Below the pieces are notes generated by a model, which made no database searches, was not told the origin of the DNA, and saw only the letters and a list, made by a program, of their open reading frames with translations. From assembly GCA_029783825.1 (NCBI GenBank), contig JAREIK010000506.1, positions 1,747,002 to 1,811,001 on the forward strand: a stretch of DNA of 64,000 nucleotides, read 5' to 3'. How positions within the stretch are numbered: position 1 is the stretch's first letter; the number at the start of each line of letters is the position of its first letter. This DNA comes from Sapria himalayana (taxonomy: Eukaryota; Streptophyta; Magnoliopsida; Malpighiales; Rafflesiaceae). The position numbers were made by a program, and so were the translations under genes. Of this stretch, positions 50,201-58,400 are shown piece by piece.

Positions 50201-53200
50201 AACATGCCAAGACCTCAACCATATCTGGATGAACCATATCTGGACGTAATCTCGATGTCCTATTCGAAATCACGTTCACTGCAACAGAAAAAGTAGACTT
50301 TGATGCTATGCTCGACACTAGAGGAGTCAGTAGATCCCGTGCCATCCTAGATAGCACGAGATAGATGGACTCATATGATTTTCACCACTGTAATAAATCA
50401 AGATTCTTAGTATTAGAATGTGATAGGATTGAGCAGTAATCGGTATCTAAGTACCGAGACAGCTCGTTCCTATGTGATGGTCCACCCCTACGTTTCCTCA
50501 TCGCTAGCTGAATGGAATAATCGTCATCTCCGAACAAGGTATCAATGTCCGTAATCACAGTTTCACTACCACCACCACCATACCTAGTATCGTAGTATGT
50601 GAATATGTCAGTCAACTTCTCGTGAATGAACATTTCAGGTGGCTTTTCCAGGTTCATGCACGAGGAAATGAAAGTCAGAGTGTTTTCTACCCCTTCCACC
50701 TTAGCCCTAGGGTCCATGCATGTAGCGAGGCAATAAAGAGATGGAACGGTAGACCAGTACTTCAAGTACTTAGTCTCCATCTCTGCAACCATATGGCTAA
50801 GCGTCGGGTCAGCTCGATACTTCCTAAACATGCTACTAATGTTGCATATGCACCGGAGTGCAATGCAAGTGGTGAGCGTATAAACCGACGAACACATGTT
50901 CGTGTCATAAAATATCTTCAGGAATTTTATTAATGAAATTCCTGAAGCCTAGTTAGTGTCGTCAATAATAAGTTCGTCACCCTTACAATTGACGTAGTCG
51001 GATATCATGTGTTCCTATCCAACACATGATTCCAACATCAGGTACGTGTAATTACAACATTGTCTCACATCCAATTGGAATTTCTTCTTCTTAAGATTCG
51101 CAGACAAACAGAGAGTACCAAACTCTTGTTGTCTGCGAGGAGTGCGAATATATTTTAGTGCATTGCGTATATTATCCAACGTGGGAGAACACACCTTCAT
51201 ACCCGCTTGAACAATCAGGTTAATCACGTGACATATGCATCTGACATTAAAGATCTCTCCTAATGGCGCGTCTTTAATATTCCTAACAAACATTTTAAAT
51301 GCTACTCCATTATTAGAAGCGTTATCGAATGTGATACTAAAAATTTTATTTTGAATTTTATATTCCATAAAGATTTTCATCATACACTCAAAAATGGCCG
51401 GGGCATCATGAGGATGAAGAATCTTAGTGAATCCTAAAATTTTTTGATTGATTGTCCAGTTAGAATCTACATAGTGACTCGTGAGACATGCATAAGAAGA
51501 ATCATCGTGACTTGCCCATATATCGGACATCACGGACACCACTTCACTATATGCTATAAATTCTTTAATAATTTTTTATTTTTCTAACTTATATATCTTT
51601 AGTATGTCATTCCAAGATGTGGACCTAGGAATCCTATGATAGGAAGGCTGAAAATAAGTCTGCATGATGCGCACTACCCTCGGATCTTCCGAAAATCTGA
51701 TCGGAAGACCCATCAATGTGATGAGCCTGGCCATGCCGTCCATACCCAACTCGCTGGAGTATACGAAGGAAGTAAACTTTGAGACTGAACTCGATCCAGT
51801 CTCAAAAAATGTAGTGCCAAGTTGGGTTTGTCTAGGATCTAAGGGTCCATGTTTTTTGGTGCATAATTCGGCATGCCTCTTAAGGTGCACAGTCTCAAAT
51901 GAACTCTTGCATGTTAATAGTTCCATACAATATTTGTACTGTGTCATTTCTTGTTCCTCACCCCTAATATTTTTTTGTGTTATGATTTTAAAATGAGTCC
52001 AAACTACAGAAGTCTTAGTTTTTTGTTTTTTAGAACTTTGGGTTGAGACGATTGGTGAAACCAAAGTTTCAGCAGCCTCAGACCTCTGTGTAACACAAAT
52101 ATTTTCATTTTCCAAATTTAAATACGTGTCAGGTGTATTTGTCATTTTTTATGTTTTTTATTTTTTCCTAATTTTTTTTCTAGAGAGAGAAACTTTAGAG
52201 AGAGTAAAAAAACGTAAAATAAAATATCTGGTAAAAGCAATGAGGTCAGTCACGTGCAAGGTGCACCGCAACAAGCTTTGATGTTCAAAACTCAAGTCGA
52301 GTTTCACGAAAATCCAAGTCGAAAGCAAAATCCAGAGGCCCGAGAGAGAGATGCACGGTTTATGTGAGAGAGAGTTTTGAGAGGATATATGTTTTTGAAA
52401 AACATAAATGTTATAGGGAGGAGGGTAGAATTTATAGATTAAAGATATTAATTTTTTATAAAAAAGATATTTTTTTATATTTTTTTGAATTTTTAATATA
52501 TATTTAGGGGGCAGAATCACAAGGGCCATTGGATTTTGCTCCCTAGCCGTTGGAGGCGAATCCAACGGCTGAAAATCAATAACATTTGAAATTTTTTTTT
52601 TTCCCGTTGGGATTGGGTCGGGAGTCGGGACCGTGGGTCGGGTCCAATCAGACCCGACCCGTGTGAAACCTAACAGGCATGGGAAGAACCTGTGCTGGCG
52701 TGCCGTGCCCCGGCACGGCTCGTGCCTGACCAGGCACGGTTTAAAAACGTGCCGGGCCGGCCCAGGCACGGCCGAACCATGCCGTGCCTTTTGCAGGGCC
52801 GGCCCGGCCCGACACGGTTGACACCTCTAGGTTTGACATGTTTTGACATTGTCATAATCATGTTTGGAATTGGTGTGGGCCGACATGGCCTGATGGTGTG
52901 GGTTATGTTGCGTTGTGATGGGTGTCTCTATGTCGCTTGATCGAGTACTATGACACAACTCGAAAGGATGACCTACCCAGGTCATTTTTGGGCCAGGTTA
53001 AAATTCATACTCAGGTCGTGTTGTGTGTTGGGTTGAACATGTGACTTGAGTCAACATGTGAATCTCACACACTATTTTTTAAAAGGATTTATGTTCGATT
53101 GGTTGGTATAGGGGCATCAACTGTGCTTGTTTAGACCTTACTTGACATTAGACTATTCACTAAGTCATGGCTAGCTGTTAGTCTAAGCCTAGGCTAGCTT

Positions 53201-56200
53201 GAATTGAACCAAGCTAGCCTCCATGCATAGCCTGTGCATAGAGGTGTCCATTGGACTTGGCGACCCAAGCCTGACCCATGGCACCTTAATAAGCCGTGTC
53301 GGGCATGACACAACATGGACAAGAGCCATGCTTGTCCTGCATGTGGGCTGGCTGGCTGCATGGTCTGTGTCATGTTGGGTTGGGCACAATAGGCCACTTG
53401 CTGATGCATGACACAAGACTAGCTGTTTTGCACTTCTAGCATTACAAGAATGACATGAGCAATGCATGTGCCTTCCATGCTCTTTTTAAAAAAAAAAAAA
53501 TAGGCATGTGAATCTAAAGTGCATGTTTTAAAATTTTATATTAAATGGGCACGTGAGGGTGAAATGCATGCACTCTCATTTTTAAAATAATGCCATTGCG
53601 ATGCATCGACTGGTTGCCAACAGGGGTTAGTTGACATGACAATGATGCAGATCTCTGTCTTGTTGTTAAAGTAATGTATTAATAAAATAACTTAACATTG
53701 TTTAATACATAAGTTGTTAAATTTCATTATAATGGTTATGGGTAGAAATTTAATGGTTATTAGATTTTTACCAAATAAAAATTATCAAAAAATATTTTTT
53801 AGTTATAAAAATTTTTTATGAATAAGTTAATGTTTATACTTTTTTCACAGCTAAATTATGTTCTTTTTTCTGTTTATTTCATAGCTCTCTCTACTATCTG
53901 AAATATTCTAAGTTATTCATTGTATTTTTTTTTTAAAAAATATCTATTATAATCATTATAATTATATAAAATATAATTATGTAAATTAATATTAGTGGAC
54001 AAACTTTGTGGTACTCTAGTTGCAGGCTTGTGATTTCTCAACTTTTGATTTCTCAACTTTTGATTCAGATGAGTTGGGTCTGGATTTTTGCAAGGTACTA
54101 GACACGTTTTATTATTTCATTTTTTTTTTGCTACATTAATTTATAATTAAAAAACATAATTTCTCTTATCTTCAAAAATTTTTAAAATTTTAAAAAATAA
54201 AAAATATTAGTGAATATAATAAAAATGAATTATATATTGATTTAGATAATGAAAATCTAACGCAAAGGTTTGAGACTGAGTTATCTTTAACTCTGATACC
54301 TAAAAAATTTAAGAATAAATAAATATTTATAATATCGACTTACTTTAAAATTATTAAAAATAAAAAATTTAGCGGTATCGTGGAAGATTTAATATAATAT
54401 ATTTGTAATAACACTAGTAAAATTAACTATTTTAAGAAACACATTGAATAATGCACCAAAAAATATGATGCACTAAATTTTAGATAAATCTAACTGAACC
54501 GAGGGGATCTTTGAATTTATATATACTTTAGGTTTAATAATCTCATTAATTTATGACCATGAGTTGCAAGAAAAGGTATAACTATGCTCATTCATAGCAT
54601 AAGTTTTTTGCTTATTTTTTTTAGAATATCTTAGGTAAGTTAATTAAATATAGTAATACTTCTAACTTGTCTTTCTTAGGATCTTTATGATGACTAATAA
54701 GAATGATGTATAAAAATTATAAAATAAGAAATAAATAGTCATAAATAAACTTATAATATTAAGTAGAGCGATCTTAATGATATTTGATATTTGGACTAGT
54801 TATGATCATAAATATTATCAAACATCACTATTTGTTTATTAAATTCTAATTGGAAATTAAATAAAAAAAATTAGGATTTCATGAAATTATCATCTTAATG
54901 ATAATCATGTTATATATAAATATATAAATATATGTTAATGGTATTTAGGAATTATGAGATATAAAATAAAATATTTAACATAATATTAGATGTATGTATT
55001 TTCTTTAGAATCATTAGAAATTATTTCTTATTAATTTTTTTTTATATTAGATGTATATATCATATAATGATCTTAATAGTACAAGTAACCTAAAAAGTTA
55101 TACTTTATTTATTATATTAAATATGAAATGTATTAAAATATATTATGATATCTAATAAACTATAAGCCTTTTAAATGCTATGTAAGTAATTAGTCCTAAA
55201 AAATAAGAAATGTTAATTGAATGTTCAATATTATTAGAATTTTATATATCTAATGTTGGATTGATTTGTAACTATAACATATGATATCTAATTATGTAAA
55301 TAATAAAATTAATAAAATAATAAATAATAAATAATAAATCAAATAGAGATATTTTTCCATTTTTAAAATTTATGAAATTATTTTATTATATGACGAACAT
55401 ATATTTCTTGGTCTATATCCTCATGATCTACATTACACTTGGTGCATATGTAATTTGAGTAGTATTTTCAATCAATATAGTAAATATTTATAATTTAGTG
55501 ACATGATTATTTAGATGAAAATAAAATATTTAAAATACTAATTATTTATTTTATTTTTTTATTATTTAGTTGCTTGTATGATCTTTGAGTTAAGGTGAAA
55601 ATAATAAAATAAATTATAAAATATATATCCACTTGTTTGAATTAACCATAAGAATTAGATAGTATTATTTATAAATAATTAAATAATTTATTTAAATATT
55701 ATAAAATTAAGTTGGTTAATTTTATTTGGTATTTGTAAATGATAATGCATATTATATTGATTACTATTTTATTTTATCTCATAATAATATATAATTTTTT
55801 GATATTAAGTTGATAAAAATCATACAAGTTAATCAGGTTGTGTTGAGCTTGTATCACTTGAATTTGGTGGCCAATCCGGGCTACCATGCAATTTCGGACA
55901 CTACATGAATTGGTTATTTGGGTATTGCTGTGCTGACATAACATGGAAATTGTGAGGTAGATCTGGCACGACTTGATGACTTAGCTTTCTCAATATTTCT
56001 ATTTATTTATTGTCATTATGGGACAATAAGTAATCCCAAATCATATTTTTTTTATTTTTTTATTATTTCGTAAAATGATAAATTAATTTAATAAAAAATA
56101 TAAAAAAAGTTATAATTAATTAGAATATATTTAATAAATATCAGGTTGAAATATCATAGATACTTTTATTTTGTATGAGTGTTTTAAAGTACTCTTGGAG

Positions 56201-58191
56201 AGATGTGATTTTAATCATAAATGATCTCTTTAATAAATATTTATATGTTTTAAAACCTTTTCTTTGTTTTTTGAAAGGGACATTTTAATGAAGTCTCCTC
56301 AACATAAAACAAGACATCATGACATGAATTTTTCTTGTGTGATTTGGAAATTTTTTAGATGATTGTAGTTATCATTGATTATTTTTTTATTTACTTTTAA
56401 CTTTTCAATTTGACATTGATCAAGATAAACACCTAGAGATGTATTTCTTAAAGTACAAAACATGAATTTTTAATATAGTTTTCGTTCAATGTACAAAACA
56501 TAAAAAAATTAATCATCATTTCATAGTTAGAAAGTTCAGATCAATTCACTTTTTATGATATCTTTGTTGGAGATTTGTTTGTGGGCTTTGTCATGTAATT
56601 TTTTTTAGTGTGGTGAATTAGATAGTACTACATTAGAATGAGGATGAGTATTAATATTATGTGGAGGTCATGCCTGATGTATAAGGGACTCATTTAACAC
56701 GAGAGTTTGCAGATTTTAATTTTTAGATAATCTTAACTCATAAAATTAGATAGACCTCAAACTCTAGACTTATTTTTGGTGGATAAAGATAATTATCATC
56801 CTATCAAGACTTTGACTTCTAATTACATGCATGCAACATGATGATTTTGTATGTAATTATTTATTGTAATATTATTTTTGCTCAAATATTTTTAATTTTA
56901 GAGTTTTAATGAGATCAAGTGTGTTTGTGCTTGTGTAATCACACACAATATTAATATTATGTATTAACAATATATTATAGAGGAAAGCACACATTATTTG
57001 TGAGTGTTTCAATAAGAATTTCTTTTAATGTTTATATACCATTGTCATTGTCTACATTTCATCGTATTATTGTATTTAAGCTCATCATGTGGCATAATCT
57101 CGTAGGATAGATTGATTTCAAACATTTTTTATCTTGATATTTTCAACAGGTACTAAGTGATGCTCAAAAAAGGGCTATTTTTGATCAATATGGCGAAGAG
57201 GGTCTCAAGGGCGTGCCACCGCCAGCTGGTGGTGGAGAAACGTTCTTCAGCCCCAGGGGGTTTTCAACATCATACAGATTCAATCCCAGAAATGCCAATG
57301 ACATATTTGCTGAATTCTTTGGCTTCTCGAGTGAATTTGGCAGCATGGGAGGTAGAAGTGACCTAGTGGGGGGTGGCACAAGGGCTTTTTCAATGTTTGG
57401 TGATGAGTTTTTTAGTCCTCTTGGTGAGAGCCATTCTATGAGTTATCCTCCTCCCAAAGCTGCTCCAATAGAAAGCATCTTGCCTTGTAATCTAGAGGAG
57501 CTGTATACTGGCACCACTAGAAAAATGAAGATTTCTAGGGAAATTGCTGATGATAGTGGGTGAGTTAAATTTTTTGTTTGTGTAACTTGACAACTGGTGA
57601 TACGTTTTCAAAGACCTCATCATTTGCCCAAATCAGACCAAAAGCAGCTAGAACTAGGAATAAACAACGTGGGGCGGTGGGCCAGGTTTTTTTTTTATCT
57701 CCCAAAAAAAAAAAAAAAAAATTCTGAACTACTTCTTTTTGGATTCACATAGGAGAACATTGCCAGTGGAAGAGATTCTAACTATTGATATCAAGCCTGG
57801 ATGGAAGAAAGGTACAAAAATCACCTTCCCAGAAAAAGGGAATGAACAGCTGAATGTAATCCCCGCAGATCTCATCTTTGTGATTGATGAGAAGCCGCAC
57901 GGCACCTTTATGAGGGAAGGTAATGATTTGGTTGTCACGATGAAGATCTCTCTTGCAGAAGCGTTAACAGGCTGCACTGTCTGCCTCACGGCATTAGATG
58001 GCAGAATGTTAACTGTGCCAGTGAGCAATGTGGTTCATCCTGACTATGAAGAAATTGTTCCCCAGGAAGGGATGCCTACCCCAAAGAATCCTTCATCAAG
58101 AGGAAACTTAAGGATTAAGTTCCGCATTAGTTTCCCCAGTAGATTAAATGTTGAGCAGAAGAGTGGCATCAAGAAACTGCTGCCATCCTAG
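17495..58191 (+). CDS. DNAJ (HSP40) subfamily B co-chaperone, three exons
   Basis: Joined exons 17495-17659, 57150-57559 and 57753-58191 give 1,014 nt, or 337 residues plus stop, the normal length for plant type II DNAJB-like proteins. Residues 4-70 are the J domain, with the catalytic HPD triad at 32-34 and the closing Q-K-R-A-x-x-D-Q-Y-G motif. These proteins stimulate HSP70 ATPase activity and deliver unfolded clients, normally in the cytosol. A Gly/Phe-rich linker follows (about 75-150), with [11 protein letters not shown]. There is no CxxCxGxG zinc finger, hence type II. The two-part C-terminal substrate-binding domain (about 160-330) contains [43 protein letters not shown] and RGNLRIKF. 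No signal peptide or membrane segment. All splice sites are GT-AG and frames join cleanly. The only oddity is the 39.5 kb first intron. Function is inferred from family. Confidence 0.95.
18225..18342 (+). repeat. LTR-end-like sequence followed by a copia primer-binding site
   Basis: An AT-rich block ending 'attaaaca' is followed at 18343-18355 by TGGTATCACAACC, close to the TGGTATCAGAGC site (initiator tRNA-Met) used by plant copia elements. Related blocks ('ctcaatc-aa-ttagt-tatat' then 'gatttcat-tgta') occur near 27270-27395, 32915-33000 and 46310-46370, so this is a dispersed LTR family. No internal genes were found after the site; 18364-18800 is GT-rich sequence with no protein I recognise. 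Confidence 0.45.
18343..19138. other. Intron sequence, possible copia interior, unidentified
   Basis: GT-rich to about 18780, then AT-rich. A 110-codon open frame (18364-18696) has low-complexity Val/Cys-rich content and no recognisable domain. Nothing else seen. Confidence 0.3.
19147..19647. mobile_element. Non-autonomous hAT element (about 501 bp)
   Basis: Ends carry 'gtgtcaaa' in inverted orientation ('acatgtgtcaaac' left, 'atttgacacaa' right). Flanks TTAATACT (19139-19146) and TCAATACT (19648-19655) differ at one base. Interior is GC-rich with 'ccggcatg', 'ggccaggcatgg' and 'gtgccatggg' blocks. Size and ends match the 497-bp copy at 5559-6055. Confidence 0.75.
19656..21212. other. AT-rich intron sequence, unidentified
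   Basis: Very AT-rich (mostly T-rich on the plus strand), with short chance open frames (for example 19796-20116). No transposon ends or conserved protein blocks recognised. Confidence 0.35.
21213..21773 (+). repeat. Copia 5' LTR (Tork-like)
   Basis: Aligns by eye with 24995-25646. Repeated 'gacatg-aatatgatgt' and 'attgagtttagtgtt' phrases occur within each LTR, so each contains its own short imperfect repeats. Includes a C10 run near 21700. Start is approximate. Confidence 0.65.
22180..22905 (+). pseudogene. Copia gag and protease remnant
   Basis: At 22230-22460 the reading [16 protein letters not shown] and FLHEFNIMI matches Tork gag (L-T-N-K-L-x-L-K-x-x-L-Y and the H-L-x-x-F block). At 22605-22646 the zinc-knuckle spacing C-x2-C-x4-H-x4-C is preserved, but all three cysteines are tyrosine ([14 protein letters not shown]). 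At 22760-22905 the reading [17 protein letters not shown] and KVKIKMHDE matches the region after the copia protease active site. The intact open stretch is 22542-22904. Confidence 0.7.
23565..24284. mobile_element. Non-autonomous hAT element, 'ACACGG' family, 720 bp
   Basis: Left end CTAAGAAGCATGGACACGG; right end, reverse-complemented, CAAGGAAACACGG. Near-duplicate 8-bp flanks ATCATGAT (23557-23564) and ATCACGAT (24285-24292). Ends are rich in 'cggacacgg' and 'gatacg' words. The middle has C-rich 'cccccctcccgttattgctc' repeats. Same family as 48212-48898, and related to the larger element at 35979-39148 (in opposite orientation internally). Several overlapping open frames are artefacts of this GC-rich DNA. 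Confidence 0.8.
24370..24680 (+). pseudogene. Copia integrase C-terminal remnant
   Basis: The plus strand reads [20 protein letters not shown], then [20 protein letters not shown] and [10 protein letters not shown]. These match copia integrase tail blocks (P-x-E-x-W-x-G-x-x-P-x-Y-x-x-L-R-V-F-G-C, A-Y-V-H-V, K-L-D-x-K-S/A-x-K, I-x-S-R-D-V-x-F). It resumes the Tork-like element after the nested hAT. Stop codons and shifts are present. Confidence 0.65.
24995..25646 (+). repeat. Copia 3' LTR (Tork-like)
   Basis: Starts TGTTGGGATCAACTC and ends near 'gatcttaaca'. Second copy of 21213-21773, about 90 bp longer owing to extra internal 'tgatgt-gtgattgagttta' repeats. Confidence 0.65.
25990..26350 (+). 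pseudogene. Copia reverse transcriptase fragment
   Basis: Read across frames, the plus strand gives [16 protein letters not shown] (copia: Y-K-A-R-L-V-A-K-G-x-x-Q), then FNHEDIFSS (copia: D-Y-x-E-T-F-S-P). Near 26195-26290 it gives [11 protein letters not shown] and [11 protein letters not shown] (copia: D-V-K-N-A-F-L-H-G-x-L and E-V-Y-M-x-Q-P-P-G-F), ending near 26345 with Y-I-K-T-W-F (copia: P-R-A-W-F). Heavily mutated. LTRs for this piece were not found. Confidence 0.6.
26351..29060. other. AT-rich intron sequence with one LTR-like block
   Basis: An LTR-like block at about 27268-27400 resembles 18225-18342. The rest contains no recognisable protein blocks or transposon ends. Open frames such as 27452-27670 (minus) look like chance. 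Confidence 0.35.
29061..29454. mobile_element. Degenerate GC-rich hAT derivative
   Basis: Starts 'tagaggtctcaaatg', close to the TAGAGGTGTCAA hAT end, and finishes near 'tttagacacta', its rough inverse. The interior contains repeated 'catgccatgttg' and 'gtgtattgacacatgg' phrases typical of the decayed family. No clear 8-bp duplication. Confidence 0.5.
29455..32180. other. AT-rich intron sequence, unidentified
   Basis: Long AT-rich stretch. No conserved protein blocks, LTRs or inverted ends recognised on either strand. Confidence 0.35.
32186..32412. mobile_element. Degenerate GC-rich hAT derivative (fragment)
   Basis: From 'catgtcaatgagtcgtgcc' to 'gtcgacctacttgacccctg' this short island repeats the 'gtaccaggctcggg' and 'gcccaatatggta' words of the GAGGTGTCAA hAT family. 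Ends are only partly matched and no duplication was found. Confidence 0.4.
32431..32541. repeat. 30-bp tandem repeat
   Basis: A unit of the form 'aaatagtgcacatgtatttt' plus 'tatatgcccc' starts at 32431, 32461, 32491 (29 bp) and 32520 (partial), differing by a few bases per copy. No spacer-like unique sequence, so it is an ordinary minisatellite. Confidence 0.9.
33300..33745. repeat. 220-bp tandem duplication in GC-rich hAT-like island
   Basis: The block beginning 'gcacgggctgacccgtgaca' (33321) recurs at 33541 as 'acacgagctgacccatgaca'. The following about 200 bp match closely, including 'cgtgccacaaaaca' and 'aaaatgtgctt'. The vocabulary resembles decayed GAGGTGTCAA hAT elements, but the ends were not identified. 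Confidence 0.75.
33746..35390. other. Intron sequence, unidentified
   Basis: Moderately AT-rich, no genes or transposon ends recognised. A GC-richer patch at 34080-34270 again contains hAT-like words ('gcatgaccc', 'gtgctggtctgacacatca'). Confidence 0.3.
35395..35735. mobile_element. Degenerate GC-rich hAT derivatives, two adjacent or nested
   Basis: One end-like sequence 'tagaggaggcaaatgggcc' begins near 35399 and a better one, 'tagaggtgtcaaacacatc', at 35584. Both are followed by 'cgtgttgggcatgacatg' type sequence. The right ends are not clear. Open frame 35344-35715 (minus) is a by-product. Confidence 0.5.
36157..36173. repeat. G17 homopolymer
   Basis: Seventeen consecutive G residues inside a 'gaagcagtaacatggggg' type repeat of the hAT element. 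It could form a quadruplex, and is also a likely sequencing-length uncertainty. Confidence 0.9.
36616..38910 (+). pseudogene. hAT transposase (BED finger, DUF659, C-terminal dimerisation), degenerate
   Basis: Blocks appear in the order of DUF659-type hAT transposases. [10 protein letters not shown], then GGN and [14 protein letters not shown], match the BED zinc finger region (about 36665-36830). Near 37319-37600 come [22 protein letters not shown] and [15 protein letters not shown], matching the catalytic RNase H-like core with its D-N-A block and the following C-x2-H. Near 38570-38700 [23 protein letters not shown] and VVNEIGVH match the C-terminal dimerisation region, followed by an acidic tail. 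Probable introns lie at about 38070-38365 and 38524-38560. At least eight in-frame stop codons plus frameshifts show it is dead. In live elements the protein excises and reinserts the transposon. Confidence 0.8.
39160..40153. mobile_element. hAT deletion derivative related to the 49349-52829 element, left end lost
   Basis: The right end, reverse-complemented, is TAGATGTGTCAAACGG. Sequence at about 39650-39800 ('ttagggtcattggattctgc') matches about 52505-52620 of the complete hAT in the same orientation. The left end abuts the previous hAT at 39148 and its inverted repeat is missing. Open frames at 39771-40217 lie in its GC-rich end. Confidence 0.65.
40154..41169. other. AT-rich intron sequence, unidentified
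   Basis: Flanks the short-LTR copia insertion. No conserved protein blocks recognised with confidence. Confidence 0.3.
41175..41261 (+). repeat. Short copia 5' LTR, 87 bp
   Basis: TGTGG start and CAACA end. Contains an A10 tract and a (CT)n tract of about 28 bp that together make up nearly half of it. Differs from the 3' LTR by two transitions (TA against CG at 41194-41195) and by tract lengths. Confidence 0.93.
41262..41273 (-). other. Primer-binding site (initiator tRNA-Met)
   Basis: TGGTATCAGAGC directly after the 5' LTR, the complement of the 3' end of initiator tRNA-Met, standard for plant Ty1/copia minus-strand priming. Confidence 0.95.
41451..41825 (-). pseudogene. Captured SMC3-like (cohesin) coiled-coil fragment, antisense in copia leader
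   Basis: Minus-strand reading from about 41812 gives [20 protein letters not shown], then DAYERSKD and later [16 protein letters not shown]. After a one-base shift in an A-run (about 41640-41650) come [10 protein letters not shown], a TAG stop, [40 protein letters not shown] and KEKEIAKG. This resembles the coiled coil of plant SMC3, a cohesin ATPase subunit, from memory of the family (E-L-D-x-I-N-P-L-Y-E-N and L-E-L-D-x-x-D-L-E-E-K-I blocks). It is not copia sequence. About 125 codons run without an intron, suggesting an mRNA source. Resemblance stops at about 41451; the remaining minus-strand frame (to 41267) is of unknown origin. Alternative: another SMC-like coiled-coil protein. Confidence 0.7.
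41881..45939 (+). pseudogene. Copia gag-pol polyprotein, one frame with seven stop codons
   Basis: 1,353 codons stay in one frame from ATG 41881 to TGA 45937. Internal stops are at 42067, 42343, 42781, 43108, 43759, 43855 and 44707; there are no frameshifts. Gag begins VGSDNYLSW and has a zinc knuckle C-T-Y-C-x4-H-x4-C (42598-42639). The protease motif D-S-G is D-Y-G here (42841), a likely loss. Integrase has the H-x-H-x-C-x2-C region ([15 protein letters not shown]), then core residues in HTDVWG, SDNAREY and [12 protein letters not shown] shows [21 protein letters not shown] and the YVDD active site (about 44983-44994). RNase H shows [16 protein letters not shown] and [11 protein letters not shown]. 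The longest uninterrupted stretch is 44722-45939 (405 residues). Normally this protein assembles the particle, copies RNA and integrates DNA; this copy cannot make it whole. Confidence 0.95.
45947..46026 (+). repeat. Short copia 3' LTR, 80 bp
   Basis: Same ends as the 5' LTR. The (CT)n tract is shorter and partly replaced by T's. Followed directly by the TTAAT target duplication. Confidence 0.93.
46032..48203. other. Intron sequence, unidentified, with one LTR-like block
   Basis: A block at about 46310-46370 resembles the LTR-like sequence at 18225-18342. The rest is T-rich. No genes recognised; open frames 46451-46645 and 47143-47355 (minus) have no family features. Confidence 0.3.
48212..48898. 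mobile_element. Non-autonomous hAT element, 'ACACGG' family, 687 bp
   Basis: The ends CTATGTTGCAC and, reverse-complemented, CTATGTTGCAC are perfect inverted repeats of 11 bp, and both sides carry the 8-bp duplication CTAATTAC (48204-48211 and 48899-48906). Inside the ends are 'acggacacggatacgg' and 'cgacacgggtcggacacgg' words as in 23565-24284. No coding capacity. Confidence 0.93.
49349..52829 (-). mobile_element. Structurally complete hAT DNA transposon (3,481 bp)
   Basis: Terminal inverted repeats are TAGAGGTGTCAA at both ends, followed by related GC-rich sequence ('gggccggcc', 'cccggcacgg'). A perfect 8-bp target duplication GGTTTGAC flanks it (49341-49348 and 52830-52837). The interior encodes a hAT transposase on the minus strand, interrupted only by stop codons. 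Its GC-rich ends match the small non-autonomous copies at 5559-6055, 19147-19647, 29061-29454, 35584 and 40153, so it is a likely representative of their parent family. Confidence 0.95.
50013..52145 (-). pseudogene. hAT transposase, one frame with four internal stops (RICESLEEPER/Ac-like)
   Basis: From ATG 52145 to the final stop at 50015-50013 there are 711 codons in one frame. Internal stops are at 51578-51576, 51017-51015, 50951-50949 and 50384-50382, with no frameshift. Near residues 45-95 is a BED zinc finger ([20 protein letters not shown]) whose first Cys is Tyr. The RNase H-like catalytic core shows [27 protein letters not shown] and [11 protein letters not shown]. After an alpha-helical insert, [13 protein letters not shown] and the C-terminal dimerisation block [32 protein letters not shown] are present. 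Length and order fit plant hAT transposases (about 650-750 residues). It would cut and rejoin the element's ends; as written it is truncated at codon 190. Confidence 0.9.
52838..53440. mobile_element. Degenerate GC-rich hAT derivatives
   Basis: The stretch is full of decayed family words ('gggccgacatggcctg', 'gggccaggtta'), with a recognisable left end 'tagaggtgtccattgg' at 53240 leading into 'cgtgtcgggcatgacac'. Limits and duplications are not clear. Open frames on both strands at 53189-53467 are by-products. Confidence 0.45.
53441..57149. other. AT-rich 3' part of intron 1, unidentified
   Basis: About 3.7 kb of AT-rich DNA with no recognisable transposon ends or protein blocks; a small hAT-like GC patch lies at 55840-55985. 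The intron acceptor pyrimidine tract and AG are at 57138-57149. Confidence 0.35.
57150..57559 (+). CDS. DNAJ gene exon 2 (residues 56-192)
   Basis: Acceptor 'tttcaacag' then [20 protein letters not shown], completing the J domain. It continues through the Gly/Phe-rich linker ([31 protein letters not shown]) and into the first C-terminal subdomain ([18 protein letters not shown]). Ends in phase 2 before donor GTGAGT at 57560. Confidence 0.95.
57560..57752 (+). other. DNAJ intron 2 (193 bp)
   Basis: GTGAGT donor, 'ttcacatag' acceptor. Contains a T8 run and an A18 run near 57703. Ordinary plant intron size, in contrast to intron 1. Confidence 0.9.
57753..58191 (+). CDS. DNAJ gene exon 3 (residues 192-337)
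   Basis: Continues the split Gly codon and reads [20 protein letters not shown] through to IKKLLPS and TAG. Contains the remainder of both C-terminal substrate-binding subdomains, including [38 protein letters not shown] and [15 protein letters not shown]. Confidence 0.95.
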
Positions 58192-58400
58192 GCTGCTATT
58201 ATTGGCCGTTGGGTCCTTGTGTCCCAATATGTGAATATTTTTTCCTAGTTACCCCACTGCCATGCCTCTGGTTGTGCTTTATTAGTCTATTTTGAATTGT
58301 TGATGTAGATTGCAACTTTTGTGCTTTCTGAGTGACAAAGTGAGTTTCATATTTATTTTTAATGAATGAGATTATACACCCTAGCGTGTGAGGTGTGGGC
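58192..58400 (+). other. Probable 3' UTR of the DNAJ gene
   Basis: GC content drops gradually after the stop. A T-rich stretch followed by 'aatgaatgag' at 58361 is a plausible plant polyadenylation signal. The true end was not determined. Confidence 0.4.

Larger units (their letters stand above)
17660..57149 (+). other. DNAJ intron 1 (39,490 bp)
   Basis: Donor GTACAT and acceptor 'tttcaacag'. The intron has accumulated at least two recognisable copia elements plus a copia RT fragment, two hAT elements with transposase sequence, and many non-autonomous hAT pieces in both orientations. No internal host exon was recognised on either strand. Plant introns are usually under 1 kb, so this is exceptional, although the coding exons are intact. 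Confidence 0.9.
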
